The notes below the pieces were generated by a model. It did no database searches and was not told the DNA's origin. It saw nothing but the letters and a program-made list of their open reading frames with translations. From CAYYYG01 sp964490875 (GTDB lineage Bacteria > Patescibacteriota > Microgenomatia > UBA1406 > GWC2-37-13), in contig CAZBEF010000001.1 in the NCBI GenBank assembly GCA_964490875.1, positions 62,001 through 126,000 of the forward strand: a DNA stretch of 64,000 nucleotides. Reading direction: 5' to 3'. Position numbers and translations under genes: made by a program. This document shows positions 19,386 to 26,399 of this stretch, one piece after another (positions within the stretch are counted from its first letter, which is position 1; every line of letters starts with the position of its first letter).

Positions 19386-19414
19386 TTGCAATCTCCGCAA
19401 ATTTACGCTATTCT
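19386..19414 (+). promoter_or_regulatory. Promoter of the second pilin-like gene
   Basis: TTGCAA (19386-19391), a 17-nt spacer, TATTCT (19409-19414), then 7 nt to ATG 19422. The spacing predicts a leaderless transcript. Confidence 0.6.
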
Positions 19415-19421
19415 GTGAATA

Positions 19422-19796
19422 ATGTTACCTAGCTTTATTGTTGAAGCACAATTTACTCAGGATTGGAACTCTGCTCCCGGGTGCATGGTAGACGGTATAC
19501 CAACACTTAAGTGTTTTGAAGTAGTCTTTGGAAATGTTATATTCATGGCTTCCTCCCTTATCGTCCTTGTGTTGTTTATTATGATCTTTTATGGCGGATT
19601 CAGCTATCTTACCTCATTTGGTAATCCTGAAAAGGTTAAGAAAGCACAAAATATTCTGAGGTATGCGATAGTCGGAGTAATATTGTTTATGAGTTCCTTT
19701 TTGATTCTGAAGGCCGTAGACTATCTGTTCCTTGGCAACTGCAATAGAATATTCCAGCTGAATATAGACGCAAATAATACAGCTCCATGTCCGTAG
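19422..19796 (+). CDS. Second VirB2/TrbC-like small membrane protein
   Basis: A 124-residue protein with two hydrophobic helices around a polar turn that contains FGNPEKVKKAQNI. This matches the turn in the preceding pilin candidate (GGSKDAVEGAQKK), so the two are probably distant paralogues. There is no clear cleavable signal peptide, and Cys residues flank the membrane core on both sides (CMVDGIPTLKC; GNC...CP). It has its own promoter and start. A role as a minor pilin or membrane component of a secretion apparatus is inferred. Confidence 0.55.
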   Translation: MLPSFIVEAQFTQDWNSAPGCMVDGIPTLKCFEVVFGNVIFMASSLIVLVLFIMIFYGGFSYLTSFGNPEKVKKAQNILRYAIVGVILFMSSFLILKAVDYLFLGNCNRIFQLNIDANNTAPCP

Positions 19797-19806
19797 CACT
19801 ATCTAT

Positions 19807-19956
19807 TTATGGTGTTGGGGTAACAAAAATAACTTTTACTCCGCGTTCTTCGGGAATAGGCGAATGCAGTGTATCACCTTCTTTAATATATGAATAGAGA
19901 AGAAACATCAGAAGAGTAAGGCCTATGGTAAGAAACACAAACCCGATAATTTTCAT
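19807..19956 (-). CDS. Small single-pass membrane protein (49 residues)
   Basis: An open frame with one N-terminal hydrophobic helix (MKIIGFVFLTIGLTLLMFLL) and a ~25-residue polar tail ending VTPTP. TATAAT lies 11 nt upstream of the ATG on the minus strand. It sits between the pilin-like gene (convergent) and the glycosyltransferase gene, on the same strand as the latter and 12 nt beyond its stop. No family is recognised; the promoter and membrane anchor make it a plausible real gene. Confidence 0.5.
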   Translation of the reverse strand: MKIIGFVFLTIGLTLLMFLLYSYIKEGDTLHSPIPEERGVKVIFVTPTP

Positions 19957-19968
19957 AGAAGTTAGTCA

Positions 19969-20898
19969 TTATATGTTAATCTTTTCTTTAATTAGATATT
20001 GCGGTCTTTTTTGAACTTCTTTATAGATTTTGCTCATATATTCTCCGATAATACCTATGGTAATAAGTTGTACTCCACCCAGAAACATAATGCCTACAAA
20101 TAATGCTGTCCAACCTGTAACCCAGTATGCAGGAAGGAAAATTCTTCCCAGAATTCCGTAAATAATACCGATAAATCCAATGGTGCCGGTAAAAAATCCG
20201 GCATAGGTTGCAAGGTGGAGTGGTTTTGTCGAAAATGAAGTGATGCCGTCTAACGCAAAATTCATCATACGCGACATATTGTAATGTGTGTGCCCTGAAT
20301 GACGTTTCTCGCGGTCAAATTCAACATATTGGGCCGTGTATCCACTCCAGGCAACTAATCCCCTTAAAAATCGGGACTGTTCGGACAATTCATTCAAAAA
20401 ATTAACAACAGCACGGTCAAGCAGTCGGAAATCGCCCACTTCCTGTGGAATAGGGACATCTGACATGAAATTAATAAATGCATAAAATATTTTAGCGGTT
20501 ACTTTTTTAAAAACAGTCTCCCCATCGCGTTTTAATCGTTTAGCATAAACAATTTTTGCTCCTGCTTTCCATTTTTCAATCATTTGCGGAATAATTTCCG
20601 GCGGGTCCTGCAGATCAGCGTCTAAACTTATTACACAGTCGCCTTTTGAAAACTGGTAGCCGCAGCTTAAGGCCACCTGGTGCCCGAAGTTTCGGTTAAA
20701 GGAAATTAATTTAATTTCTTCATATTTTTCCGATATTTTTTTGATTTCTTCCGCAGTTCCGTCAGACGAGCCATCATTAACGAAAATAATTTCATGTTTA
20801 TAGGGCCGAACAATTTTTTCTAGTCTTTCAACCAATGGTTTAATATTTTCTTTTTCGTTATAAACCGGAATAATTATGGTAAGAAGGAAGTTTGCCAT
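19969..20898 (-). CDS. Family 2 glycosyltransferase, GtrB/DPM1-like, membrane anchored
   Basis: A protein of 309 residues from ATG 20898, chosen because TATACT (20906-20911, minus strand) ends 7 nt upstream and TTGTTT sits 17 nt beyond it; the longer frame to 20934 would include this promoter. Motifs in order: IIPVYNEKENI, VNDGSSDGT, SLDADLQDPPE (metal-binding DxD) and DFRLLDR, followed by two C-terminal membrane helices. Family members make polyprenyl-phosphate sugars, the donors used by GT-C enzymes such as those at 12-19 kb. Confidence 0.88.
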   Translation of the reverse strand: MANFLLTIIIPVYNEKENIKPLVERLEKIVRPYKHEIIFVNDGSSDGTAEEIKKISEKYEEIKLISFNRNFGHQVALSCGYQFSKGDCVISLDADLQDPPEIIPQMIEKWKAGAKIVYAKRLKRDGETVFKKVTAKIFYAFINFMSDVPIPQEVGDFRLLDRAVVNFLNELSEQSRFLRGLVAWSGYTAQYVEFDREKRHSGHTHYNMSRMMNFALDGITSFSTKPLHLATYAGFFTGTIGFIGIIYGILGRIFLPAYWVTGWTALFVGIMFLGGVQLITIGIIGEYMSKIYKEVQKRPQYLIKEKINI

Positions 20899-20957
20899 GA
20901 GGTACAGTATAGTATTTATAGCCTCATAAAACAACTTTTTCTGAAGTCTGTTCTCTG

Positions 20958-21027
20958 TTGCGGAGCCAGGAGTTGAACCTGGTCTAGAAGATTATGAGCC
21001 TTCTGTGCAACCGTACACTACCCCGCA
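20958..21027 (-). tRNA. tRNA-Met (CAU)
   Basis: The minus strand folds into a complete cloverleaf: a 7-bp acceptor stem (TGCGGGG/CTCCGCA), a 4-bp D stem, anticodon stem GAAGG/TCTTC with loop CTCATAA (anticodon CAU), and T arm CCAGG-TTCAACT-CCTGG. The discriminator is A and CCA is not encoded. It lacks the initiator-type GGG/CCC anticodon stem and C1:A72 mismatch, so elongator Met is most likely; a tRNA-Ile with lysidine at C34 cannot be excluded from sequence alone. Confidence 0.88.
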
Positions 21028-21133
21028 ATTTAGCTTAAGCAGTTGAAATCAGTCAAAGACGGTATTTAATATTTACTGATTAAAACTGATTACAACCGAA
21101 TTCAACTGATTATATCTAATACATCTATGTAAG

Positions 21134-21472
21134 TCAATTTCTGAAGAACACATCAATCCATTGTTGATACGGGGGGAGCTTGGGTGTAACAACTGGGATT
21201 GGCGTTGGGGTAGCCTCGGGGATCATGACCGTGATCTCGTTTGGCTTGGCAAGATTTAATTTGTTACGGATTGTCTTTTCTATTTCATTCGGGTCGCTTT
21301 TTTTTAACGCCTGGGTTTTCAGAGTGGTATTGCGTTTCTTTTCATCTTCGTATTTTTGTTTGAAGTTCGAATAGAAGGTCAGATTCTTCCGGTACTCGGT
21401 AAGATTCCTCGTAAGGGAGATTAAAAAGAAAATTACCAGAAACAGCATAATCCCTCGTTTAAGAAGATTCAT
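21134..21472 (-). CDS. FtsB/DivIC-like septum formation protein
   Basis: A 112-residue bitopic protein: a short basic N-terminus, one membrane helix (residues 7-22), a coiled-coil stretch (about 32-60), then the family-typical segment DPNEIEKTIRNKLNLAKPNEI before a Pro-rich tail. FtsB/DivIC proteins bridge early and late divisome parts outside the membrane. The tail (TPTPIPVVTP) is longer than usual. It is followed on the same strand by the tRNA-Met and GT2 genes and preceded by yqeY. Confidence 0.75.
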   Translation of the reverse strand: MNLLKRGIMLFLVIFFLISLTRNLTEYRKNLTFYSNFKQKYEDEKKRNTTLKTQALKKSDPNEIEKTIRNKLNLAKPNEITVMIPEATPTPIPVVTPKLPPYQQWIDVFFRN

Positions 21473-21499
21473 ATGTCGCCTTAATGTTATAACTCCGGT

Positions 21500-21943
21500 T
21501 TATTCTACGCCGGCTTCTTTTAAGTATTTGAGAATTCGTGCAGGTTCGGCTTTTCCCCTGAGCTCTTTCATACAGATTCCAATGAGTGCTTTTGGATTCT
21601 TCATAAAGACTTCGTTATGTTTTGTTTTCAGATCATCTACGGCTTTTTTAAGTTCTTCATCCGAAATTTCGGCAGGCATGTATGCTACTGCAACATCGTA
21701 CTGCGCTTTGTATTCGGCAGCCAAGTCTGTCCGGTTTGCTTTCTCAAATGATTCTATCGATTCTTTTAACTCTTTTATTATTTTCCGAAGGACATTTAAT
21801 ACCTCATCGTCAGATAGTGCCTCCCGTTTCTCTATTTCTTTGTTTTTGATTTGTGCTAGAATATATCTCAGTGTTTCCAGGCGTTTTTTGTCGCCTGCTT
21901 TCAGAGCCTGTATTTGATCAGATTGAATTTTTTGTTGTATCAT
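21500..21943 (-). CDS. yqeY: YqeY/GatB C-terminal-like protein
   Basis: A 147-residue protein of the usual family length. Typical features are the N-terminal helical segment with LRYILAQIKNKEIEKRE and SDDEVLNVLRKIIKELKESIE, then the tail domain IGICMKELRGKAEPARI. YqeY resembles the tRNA-binding tail of the GatB amidotransferase subunit; its exact role is not settled. The -10 TATAAT (21950-21955, minus strand) ends 6 nt before the ATG and overlaps the -10 of the divergent gene at 21968. Confidence 0.88.
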   Translation of the reverse strand: MIQQKIQSDQIQALKAGDKKRLETLRYILAQIKNKEIEKREALSDDEVLNVLRKIIKELKESIESFEKANRTDLAAEYKAQYDVAVAYMPAEISDEELKKAVDDLKTKHNEVFMKNPKALIGICMKELRGKAEPARILKYLKEAGVE

Positions 21944-21949
21944 TTCCTA

Positions 21950-21957
21950 ATTATACT
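21950..21957. promoter_or_regulatory. Overlapping divergent -10 boxes
   Basis: ATTATACT carries TATAAT on the minus strand (21950-21955; 6 nt to ATG 21943) and TATACT on the plus strand (21952-21957; 10 nt to ATG 21968). The two hexamers share 4 bp, so polymerase can occupy only one direction at a time. Confidence 0.55.
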
Positions 21958-21967
21958 ACACACCACT

Positions 21968-22363
21968 ATGAGAAAAAAAAACAATGGAGACGTTTTTGAT
22001 ATGATCGCACAGTTTCAAACCGATGTCTTGAATAAAAAACCTTCTACCTCCCAGATGTACGACGAAGTGCGGCTGATGAGGTTTAAAATCCGCCCGTTAA
22101 ACGGCGAGATTACCATGCTTGATCTGAAAAATCATAACTTTATTGAAATGTTATGGGGATTGGGTAAGCTTGACGAATTTTATCAGGGTCACATCGAAAA
22201 ACTGCCTCACGATCAGCGCCAGATATTCTTCCGGATATTCGACGAACTGTATCAGAAGTTTCAGCAGGAATTAAATAAAGTAAATTTAAAAAAAGAAGAA
22301 ATCCGCGAAAGTTCTTCGTTTGAAATGGAAATCTTCAAGGACCGGACAAAAAAATTCAACTAA
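21968..22363 (+). CDS. Hypothetical helical protein (131 residues)
   Basis: The start ATG 21968 is supported by TATACT 10 nt upstream; the longer frame to 21914 would overlap the divergent gene. The protein is soluble, charged and mostly helical, with a conserved-looking middle (MYDEVRLMRFKIRPLNGEITMLDLKN). The downstream exonuclease gene follows after 6 nt, so the two form an operon and may work together on nucleic acid. No family recognised. Confidence 0.6.
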   Translation: MRKKNNGDVFDMIAQFQTDVLNKKPSTSQMYDEVRLMRFKIRPLNGEITMLDLKNHNFIEMLWGLGKLDEFYQGHIEKLPHDQRQIFFRIFDELYQKFQQELNKVNLKKEEIRESSSFEMEIFKDRTKKFN

Positions 22364-22369
22364 CTTTTT

Positions 22370-22948
22370 ATGAATCATTTTCCGGTGGTTTTAGATATAG
22401 AAACTAAATTTACCTTCCGCGATTTTGCCGATCCCAAGAAATTAGGAATCTCGGTTGCTGTTCTCTACGATTACCAGGATAAACAAGGGAAAGTGTTTTT
22501 CGAAAAAGATGTCAGCAAGATGTTTCCCATTTTAGAGCGGTCTTCGTATATAGTCGGCTACAATGTGAAAAGTTTTGATATGCAGGTACTTCAAGGGTAT
22601 TATCCGGGGAATGTTGAAAATCTGCAGACGTTTGATATTTTAGACGAGATTAAAGAAAAAATCGGCCGCCGTTTGGCGTTAAACGATGTCATCCATGCAA
22701 CTCTTGGGATGAAGAAGTCGGGGCATGGATTAATGGCGATAGAAATGTACAAGGAAGGCCGCTTCGATGAACTGCAGAAGTACTGCATGGACGATGTTAT
22801 GCTTACCAAGGCGTTGTTTGAGTATGGTATAGAGAAGGGCGAGATTTTTTATATTGATGAAGTAGGGAAGAAGTCTATTAAGGTGGACTGGAAAAAGTAT
22901 ATGGAAGAAGGGGGCAAAAAAGAGATGAGCTTAACTTTGCCGTTTTGA
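22370..22948 (+). CDS. DEDD-type 3'-5' exonuclease (YprB/RNase H-like fold)
   Basis: A 192-residue protein with the exonuclease motifs in order: Exo I DIET (D9, E11), Exo II GYNVKSFD (D70) and Exo III YCMDDV (Y138, D142), the spacing of the DEDDy group. There is no polymerase or helicase domain. It is likely a stand-alone DNA or RNA trimming enzyme with two-metal catalysis. It ends with TGA, which in this frame must be a stop and shows the standard code is used. Confidence 0.75.
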   Translation: MNHFPVVLDIETKFTFRDFADPKKLGISVAVLYDYQDKQGKVFFEKDVSKMFPILERSSYIVGYNVKSFDMQVLQGYYPGNVENLQTFDILDEIKEKIGRRLALNDVIHATLGMKKSGHGLMAIEMYKEGRFDELQKYCMDDVMLTKALFEYGIEKGEIFYIDEVGKKSIKVDWKKYMEEGGKKEMSLTLPF

Positions 22949-22967
22949 GGTGTATAATACCTGGTAT

Positions 22968-23657
22968 ATGTCTGAACCTTTCAAGTATCAAGAAAGTTAT
23001 TTATACGATGCATCACTTCCTGGTCGATTAGCTACATGGATTGGCGAGAATGCAATAGTTGATTCAGATAGAGGAACGGTTAGTTATCCTCATATTGAAG
23101 AGAGAATACATCCACAAATTTTTAAACCTGCAATGACGATATTGGGCGCCAGGGTTATTAATGGTCTTCCCAATGACCTAAAACCTACAATAGTGTTTGG
23201 TGGTTCAGAAGTAGGAAATGCTTATGCCTCCGCAGCCTCTGAGTTGCTGAATATTCCATATAGTGTTACAGCAAGAATAGAGGAGGGTAAAATCGAAAAA
23301 GAAACAGATAGTAAAGTCTTTGAAAGTGGAGATGGCAGAACATTAATTAGTAGCGTGCCTCATGAAGTTGGAACAACTATTGATACCCTTGTAATTCGAG
23401 GAATGGGTAAATCTGATATAGCTGCAGTATTTTATGGAGTATGTAAAAGCGGAAGGACAGCAGAAGTAATCGCAAAGGGGCTTAAAGAACTCGGGATAGA
23501 ATCCTATCACATTTTCTTAGTTGCAGAAGATATGGCTCGGAATGGGGAACAAAGTGGTTATAGAAGATTAAAGGAATTAGGAATATCTGCTACTACACTT
23601 GCTCTAATTAAAGGTATTAATGAAGGAAAACTTGTAGTAACTCCTGAAGACATATAA
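22968..23657 (+). CDS. Possible phosphoribosyltransferase-like protein (229 residues)
   Basis: The start ATG 22968 is favoured over an upstream frame by TATAAT ending 9 nt before it. The segment TIVFGGSEVGNAYASAASEL resembles the first loop of type I phosphoribosyltransferases, and RTLISSVPHEVGTTID occupies the place of the PRPP loop. The usual acidic pair (DD/ED) before the TTGGT-like turn is missing, so catalysis on PRPP is doubtful. It could be a regulatory or divergent orotate-PRTase relative. The assignment rests on pattern only. Confidence 0.4.
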   Translation: MSEPFKYQESYLYDASLPGRLATWIGENAIVDSDRGTVSYPHIEERIHPQIFKPAMTILGARVINGLPNDLKPTIVFGGSEVGNAYASAASELLNIPYSVTARIEEGKIEKETDSKVFESGDGRTLISSVPHEVGTTIDTLVIRGMGKSDIAAVFYGVCKSGRTAEVIAKGLKELGIESYHIFLVAEDMARNGEQSGYRRLKELGISATTLALIKGINEGKLVVTPEDI

Positions 23658-23711
23658 GGCTGCTTAATAATTTTCACTTGAACATCCCTTGTTCGTTTTA
23701 TACCATGAAGT

Positions 23712-24425
23712 ATGGGATATTACGGAAAACTTGAAGAAAAATTATTAGCTCAAAATCTTCGAAAGCAAGGCTATTCATATAGAGAAATTCAATCTAAAGT
23801 TGATGTATCTAAAGATACTTTATCACGTTGGTGTCGGAATATTGTTTTAACATCCGATCAACTTATTATCCTTAATCAAAAAAGAAAAGATGGCGGAATG
23901 AAAGGTAGTTTAGTCGGCTCTAAAAAACAGCAGACAAAAAGAATTGAAGGGACTATACAAATATATACTTTAGGAATGAACGAGGTTGGACTACTCACAA
24001 GAAGAGATAGATTTATTGCCGGAGTAGCTTTATATTTAGCAGAAGGTACTAAAGCAGACAGAGTTTGTGAATTTGCAAACAGTGATCCGCATGTAATCAA
24101 ATTCATGACAGATTGGTTTGTTGAATTTTGTGGAATTAAACTGGAAAATCTTCGAGGTGCTCTGTGGTTACATGAAGGATTATCAGAAGAGAAAGCAAAA
24201 TTATTTTGGAAAAATTTAACAGGAATATCAAAATTCCATAAAACATATATCTCAGAGAATAAAGTAAATAGTAATAAAATAAGAAAAAATATTCATTCAT
24301 ATGGTGTCTTTTCTATACGCTTTTCCAACGCGGCAGTCCATCGGAAAATTATTGGTTGGATTGCTGGACTCTTAGGTGAAGCATGGTATAATAATCGTAC
24401 AGCAATTTTGCGCAATCCCTCGTAG
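23712..24425 (+). CDS. LAGLIDADG-like homing-endonuclease-type protein with N-terminal HTH
   Basis: A 237-residue protein. Residues ~5-40 form a helix-turn-helix (LRKQGYSYREIQSKVDVSKD TLSRW). The segment FIAGVALYLAEGTKA followed by FANSDPHVIKFMTDW is the pattern of LAGLIDADG-type nucleases (first acidic helix, then the F.NSDP strand), and a second helix HRKIIGWIAGLLG appears near the C-terminus. TATACC ends 7 nt before the ATG. The last ten bases lie inside the 5' acceptor of the split tRNA-Asn gene, and its stop TAG is tRNA positions 8-10. A link to intron mobility is inferred from position; nuclease activity is not proven. Confidence 0.55.
   Translation: MGYYGKLEEKLLAQNLRKQGYSYREIQSKVDVSKDTLSRWCRNIVLTSDQLIILNQKRKDGGMKGSLVGSKKQQTKRIEGTIQIYTLGMNEVGLLTRRDRFIAGVALYLAEGTKADRVCEFANSDPHVIKFMTDWFVEFCGIKLENLRGALWLHEGLSEEKAKLFWKNLTGISKFHKTYISENKVNSNKIRKNIHSYGVFSIRFSNAAVHRKIIGWIAGLLGEAWYNNRTAILRNPS
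24387..24392 (+). promoter_or_regulatory. -10 box of the tRNA-Asn gene
   Basis: TATAAT lies 23 nt upstream of the first tRNA base, inside the end of the LAGLIDADG-like gene. It would give a short 5' leader for RNase P. The -35 is weak. Confidence 0.45.
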
Positions 24426-24743
24426 CTCAACGGTAGAGCAGGAAGCTGTCAGAAGGCAGCTCCCGGTAGAAATATCGGGATGAAAATCGGGCTAATTGTC
24501 CCGCCATAAGCGGGATCCCTCCGAAGTTCCGTATTGCGGGACGAAGGGGGACGGGAACCCTAAACTCAATTTTGAGTATGGCAATCCGCAGCCAAGATCT
24601 CGACGAAAGTCGGATAAGGTTCAGAGACTATACACCCGATACCTAAAGCAGATGCTAAGGTAATGAGATAGTCCACGCCTTAATGAAAGTTAAGAATACG
24701 TGTAACTTCAAGGTTCGTGGTTCGAATCCACGCGAGGGAGCCA
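24416..24743 (+). tRNA. tRNA-Asn (GUU), split by a group I intron
   Basis: Exon 1 is 24416-24449 (acceptor TCCCTCG, D arm GCTC-GAGC, anticodon 5' stem GGAAG, loop CTGT). Exon 2 is 24703-24743 (loop TAA, stem CTTCA, T arm CGTGG-TTCGAAT-CCACG, acceptor CGAGGGA, discriminator G, encoded CCA). Joining them gives loop CTGTTAA with anticodon GUU, the normal bacterial Asn loop, and G73, an Asn-type discriminator. The anticodon stem has a G27:A43 mismatch. Read through without splicing, the loop would look like an Asp anticodon (GUC), which is misleading. Confidence 0.88.
24450..24702 (+). ncRNA. Group I self-splicing intron (253 nt) in the tRNA anticodon
   Basis: P1 forms between exon AGCUGU and the internal guide GGCAGCU, with a U:G wobble at the 5' splice site (U35). 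P2 is an 8-bp hairpin with a GAAA tetraloop (24461-24480). The conserved core is visible: GGCAATCCGCAGCCAAG, then TTCAGAGACTATA, with P7 formed by GACTAT and ATAGTC (near GAGATAGTCC). The last base, 24702, is the expected terminal G. The core resembles that of cyanobacterial tRNA-Leu introns (IC3-like). The intron has no ORF; a LAGLIDADG-like gene sits just upstream. Confidence 0.88.
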
Positions 24744-24808
24744 AACATTTTAGCCTTGAATTTTCTTCACCCCAAGTTGGACGTTCGAACCTTTGGTATA
24801 ATTTTTTC

Positions 24809-25396
24809 ATGAGAAAAATCATTACGACTACAATGCTTACCCTTGATGGTGTTATGCAAGCTCCAGGTGCTTCTAAAGAAGACGAAAGCGAAGGTTTTAA
24901 ATACGGCGGTTGGATGTTTGGTTGGGACCAAGAAGCTGACAAAATAACAGACCGAATTCAAGCTGAGCCCTTTGATTTACTCTTCGGAAGACGTACCTAT
25001 GATATTTTTGCTGCATTCTGGCCTCACCACGAAGACGAACCTCATTGGGGAAAGCCTTATAGTCGAGCGAAAAAATATGTTGTCTCACATAAACCAATTA
25101 AACTGTCTTGGGATAACTCGGAACTTATTACTGGAGATACAGTGGAAGAAATAAAAAAACTGAAAAATTCAGATGGTCCAAATCTGTGGGTTTGGGGTAG
25201 CAGCAATCTTATCCAAACACTTCTTAAAAACGAGCTAATAGATAGGATGTACCTTTGGACATTCCCCGTTACTATCGGCACTGGAAAAAAACTATTCGCA
25301 GAAGGCACACTAGCCGAGCGTTTTAAGCTGGTCGATGGAAAAATCACCTCAGCGGGCATTATCTTTGCAGCCTACGAACCTTCAAGTCCACTTTAA
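24809..25396 (+). CDS. Dihydrofolate reductase-family protein (RibD C-terminal-like)
   Basis: A protein of 195 residues from ATG 24809, where TATAAT (24797-24802) ends 6 nt upstream. It has the features of the stand-alone RibD-C/DHFR-like family: TTTMLTLDGVMQAPG at the N-terminus, LLFGRRTYDIFAAFWP, LWVWGSSNLIQTLL (cofactor loop) and FPVTIGTGKKLF. Such proteins bind NADPH and often have unknown substrates; some act as dihydrofolate reductases. It starts 65 nt after the tRNA-Asn, with its own promoter. Confidence 0.85.
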   Translation: MRKIITTTMLTLDGVMQAPGASKEDESEGFKYGGWMFGWDQEADKITDRIQAEPFDLLFGRRTYDIFAAFWPHHEDEPHWGKPYSRAKKYVVSHKPIKLSWDNSELITGDTVEEIKKLKNSDGPNLWVWGSSNLIQTLLKNELIDRMYLWTFPVTIGTGKKLFAEGTLAERFKLVDGKITSAGIIFAAYEPSSPL

Positions 25397-25453
25397 ATGA
25401 TCGAAAAGTCAGTAAAATAGGTTCTCGTTTGTTCCATCAGGTGGAGCAGAAAG

Positions 25454-25798
25454 TTAAGTTGTTTTAACTCTAAATAACATTTTTTTCCAGATAGACAATA
25501 AGCTTATAAAAGTGATTAAGCTTATGGCTAGTGAAAAAATATCGGACGGGTCTAATTCGTCAGTAACCGATAAAATTGAGTTACCAAGAGTCAATATTAG
25601 TGCCAAGAAATAAAATACTTTTATTTTCATCAATACCCCGTAAAAACTTATTGCATATAAAATCACTTCTAAAAAGAGTAATGTTTTAATAAAGTTATGT
25701 AAATTTGCTCCCAGTTGAAGAAAAGAAATTATCAGCCAAAAAAATACATTAAATGCCAGCAGCAGTTTTGTGATTTTAGAATACTCTAATTCTTTCAT
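25454..25798 (-). CDS. Small four-helix membrane protein, unknown function
   Basis: A 114-residue protein with four hydrophobic segments and little else, ending in a basic tail (KKMLFRVKTT). TATAAT lies 10 nt before its ATG on the minus strand. It converges on the DHFR-like gene with a 57-nt gap. No family recognised. Confidence 0.6.
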   Translation of the reverse strand: MKELEYSKITKLLLAFNVFFWLIISFLQLGANLHNFIKTLLFLEVILYAISFYGVLMKIKVFYFLALILTLGNSILSVTDELDPSDIFSLAISLITFISLLSIWKKMLFRVKTT

Positions 25799-25903
25799 AA
25801 TTGACTACATTATATTTTACATAATAGATTCTCACATTTTCCATTCGGATGAGTTATATAAAATCGCTTCATTTACTTCCTTTAATGTGATATAAATTAC
25901 AAT

Positions 25904-26335
25904 ATGGCTACTTTAAATACGTGGATTAACTTCAACGGAAATGCCCAAGAGGCGTTTGCATTTTATAAATCTGTTTTTGGCGGAGAATTTACCAAGGTAG
26001 TGCGTTTCAAAGATATCGCCAGCGAGCAATTCCCCGTACCGGAAAAAGAGGAAAATAAAATAATGTATATTGCCTTGCCTATCGGCAACAACACATTGCT
26101 TATCGCCAACGATGTCCCCGAGGTTCTGGGGCGGGTAAATGAACGCGAGAATCGAAGCAAAATTCTGGTGCGTGCGGAAAGTAAAGAAGAAGCGGATAAA
26201 ATATTCAACGGCCTTTCGGCCGGCGGAGAAGTAGAAGGCGCCATGGGCGACAGTCCGTGGGGTTCTTACGCAGGTATGTTTCGAGATAAATACGGTATTG
26301 AGTGGATCATCGAATTTTCTCCTATAGTAAATTAG
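25904..26335 (+). CDS. VOC-superfamily protein, PhnB-like
   Basis: A 143-residue protein with the PhnB-type pattern: WINFNGNAQEAFAFYKSVFGGEF at the start, a central LLIAND strand, and GMFRDKYGIEWIIEF at the end. PhnB-like members of the glyoxalase/bleomycin-resistance fold are mostly of unknown substrate. TATAAA ends 7 nt before the ATG. Paralogous VOC genes occur at 41427, 42018, 42448 and 44468. Confidence 0.85.
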   Translation: MATLNTWINFNGNAQEAFAFYKSVFGGEFTKVVRFKDIASEQFPVPEKEENKIMYIALPIGNNTLLIANDVPEVLGRVNERENRSKILVRAESKEEADKIFNGLSAGGEVEGAMGDSPWGSYAGMFRDKYGIEWIIEFSPIVN

Positions 26336-26399
26336 GTTCTAGTCTTTTCCATGGGGTGGAGTTCACAAATATGCGATAGAATTCTTTGGTCATTTTTAT

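Noticed and set aside
24441..24460. Unspliced tRNA read as tRNA-Asp (loop CTGTC, anticodon GUC)
   Set aside because: The stem after CTGTC cannot close with GGAAG; the AGCTGTC/GGCAGCT pairing is group I P1, and splicing gives a proper Asn loop.
24450..24702. Group II intron or IStron
   Set aside because: The core matches group I (P1 wobble, P7, terminal G); no domain V-like hairpin or transposase is present.
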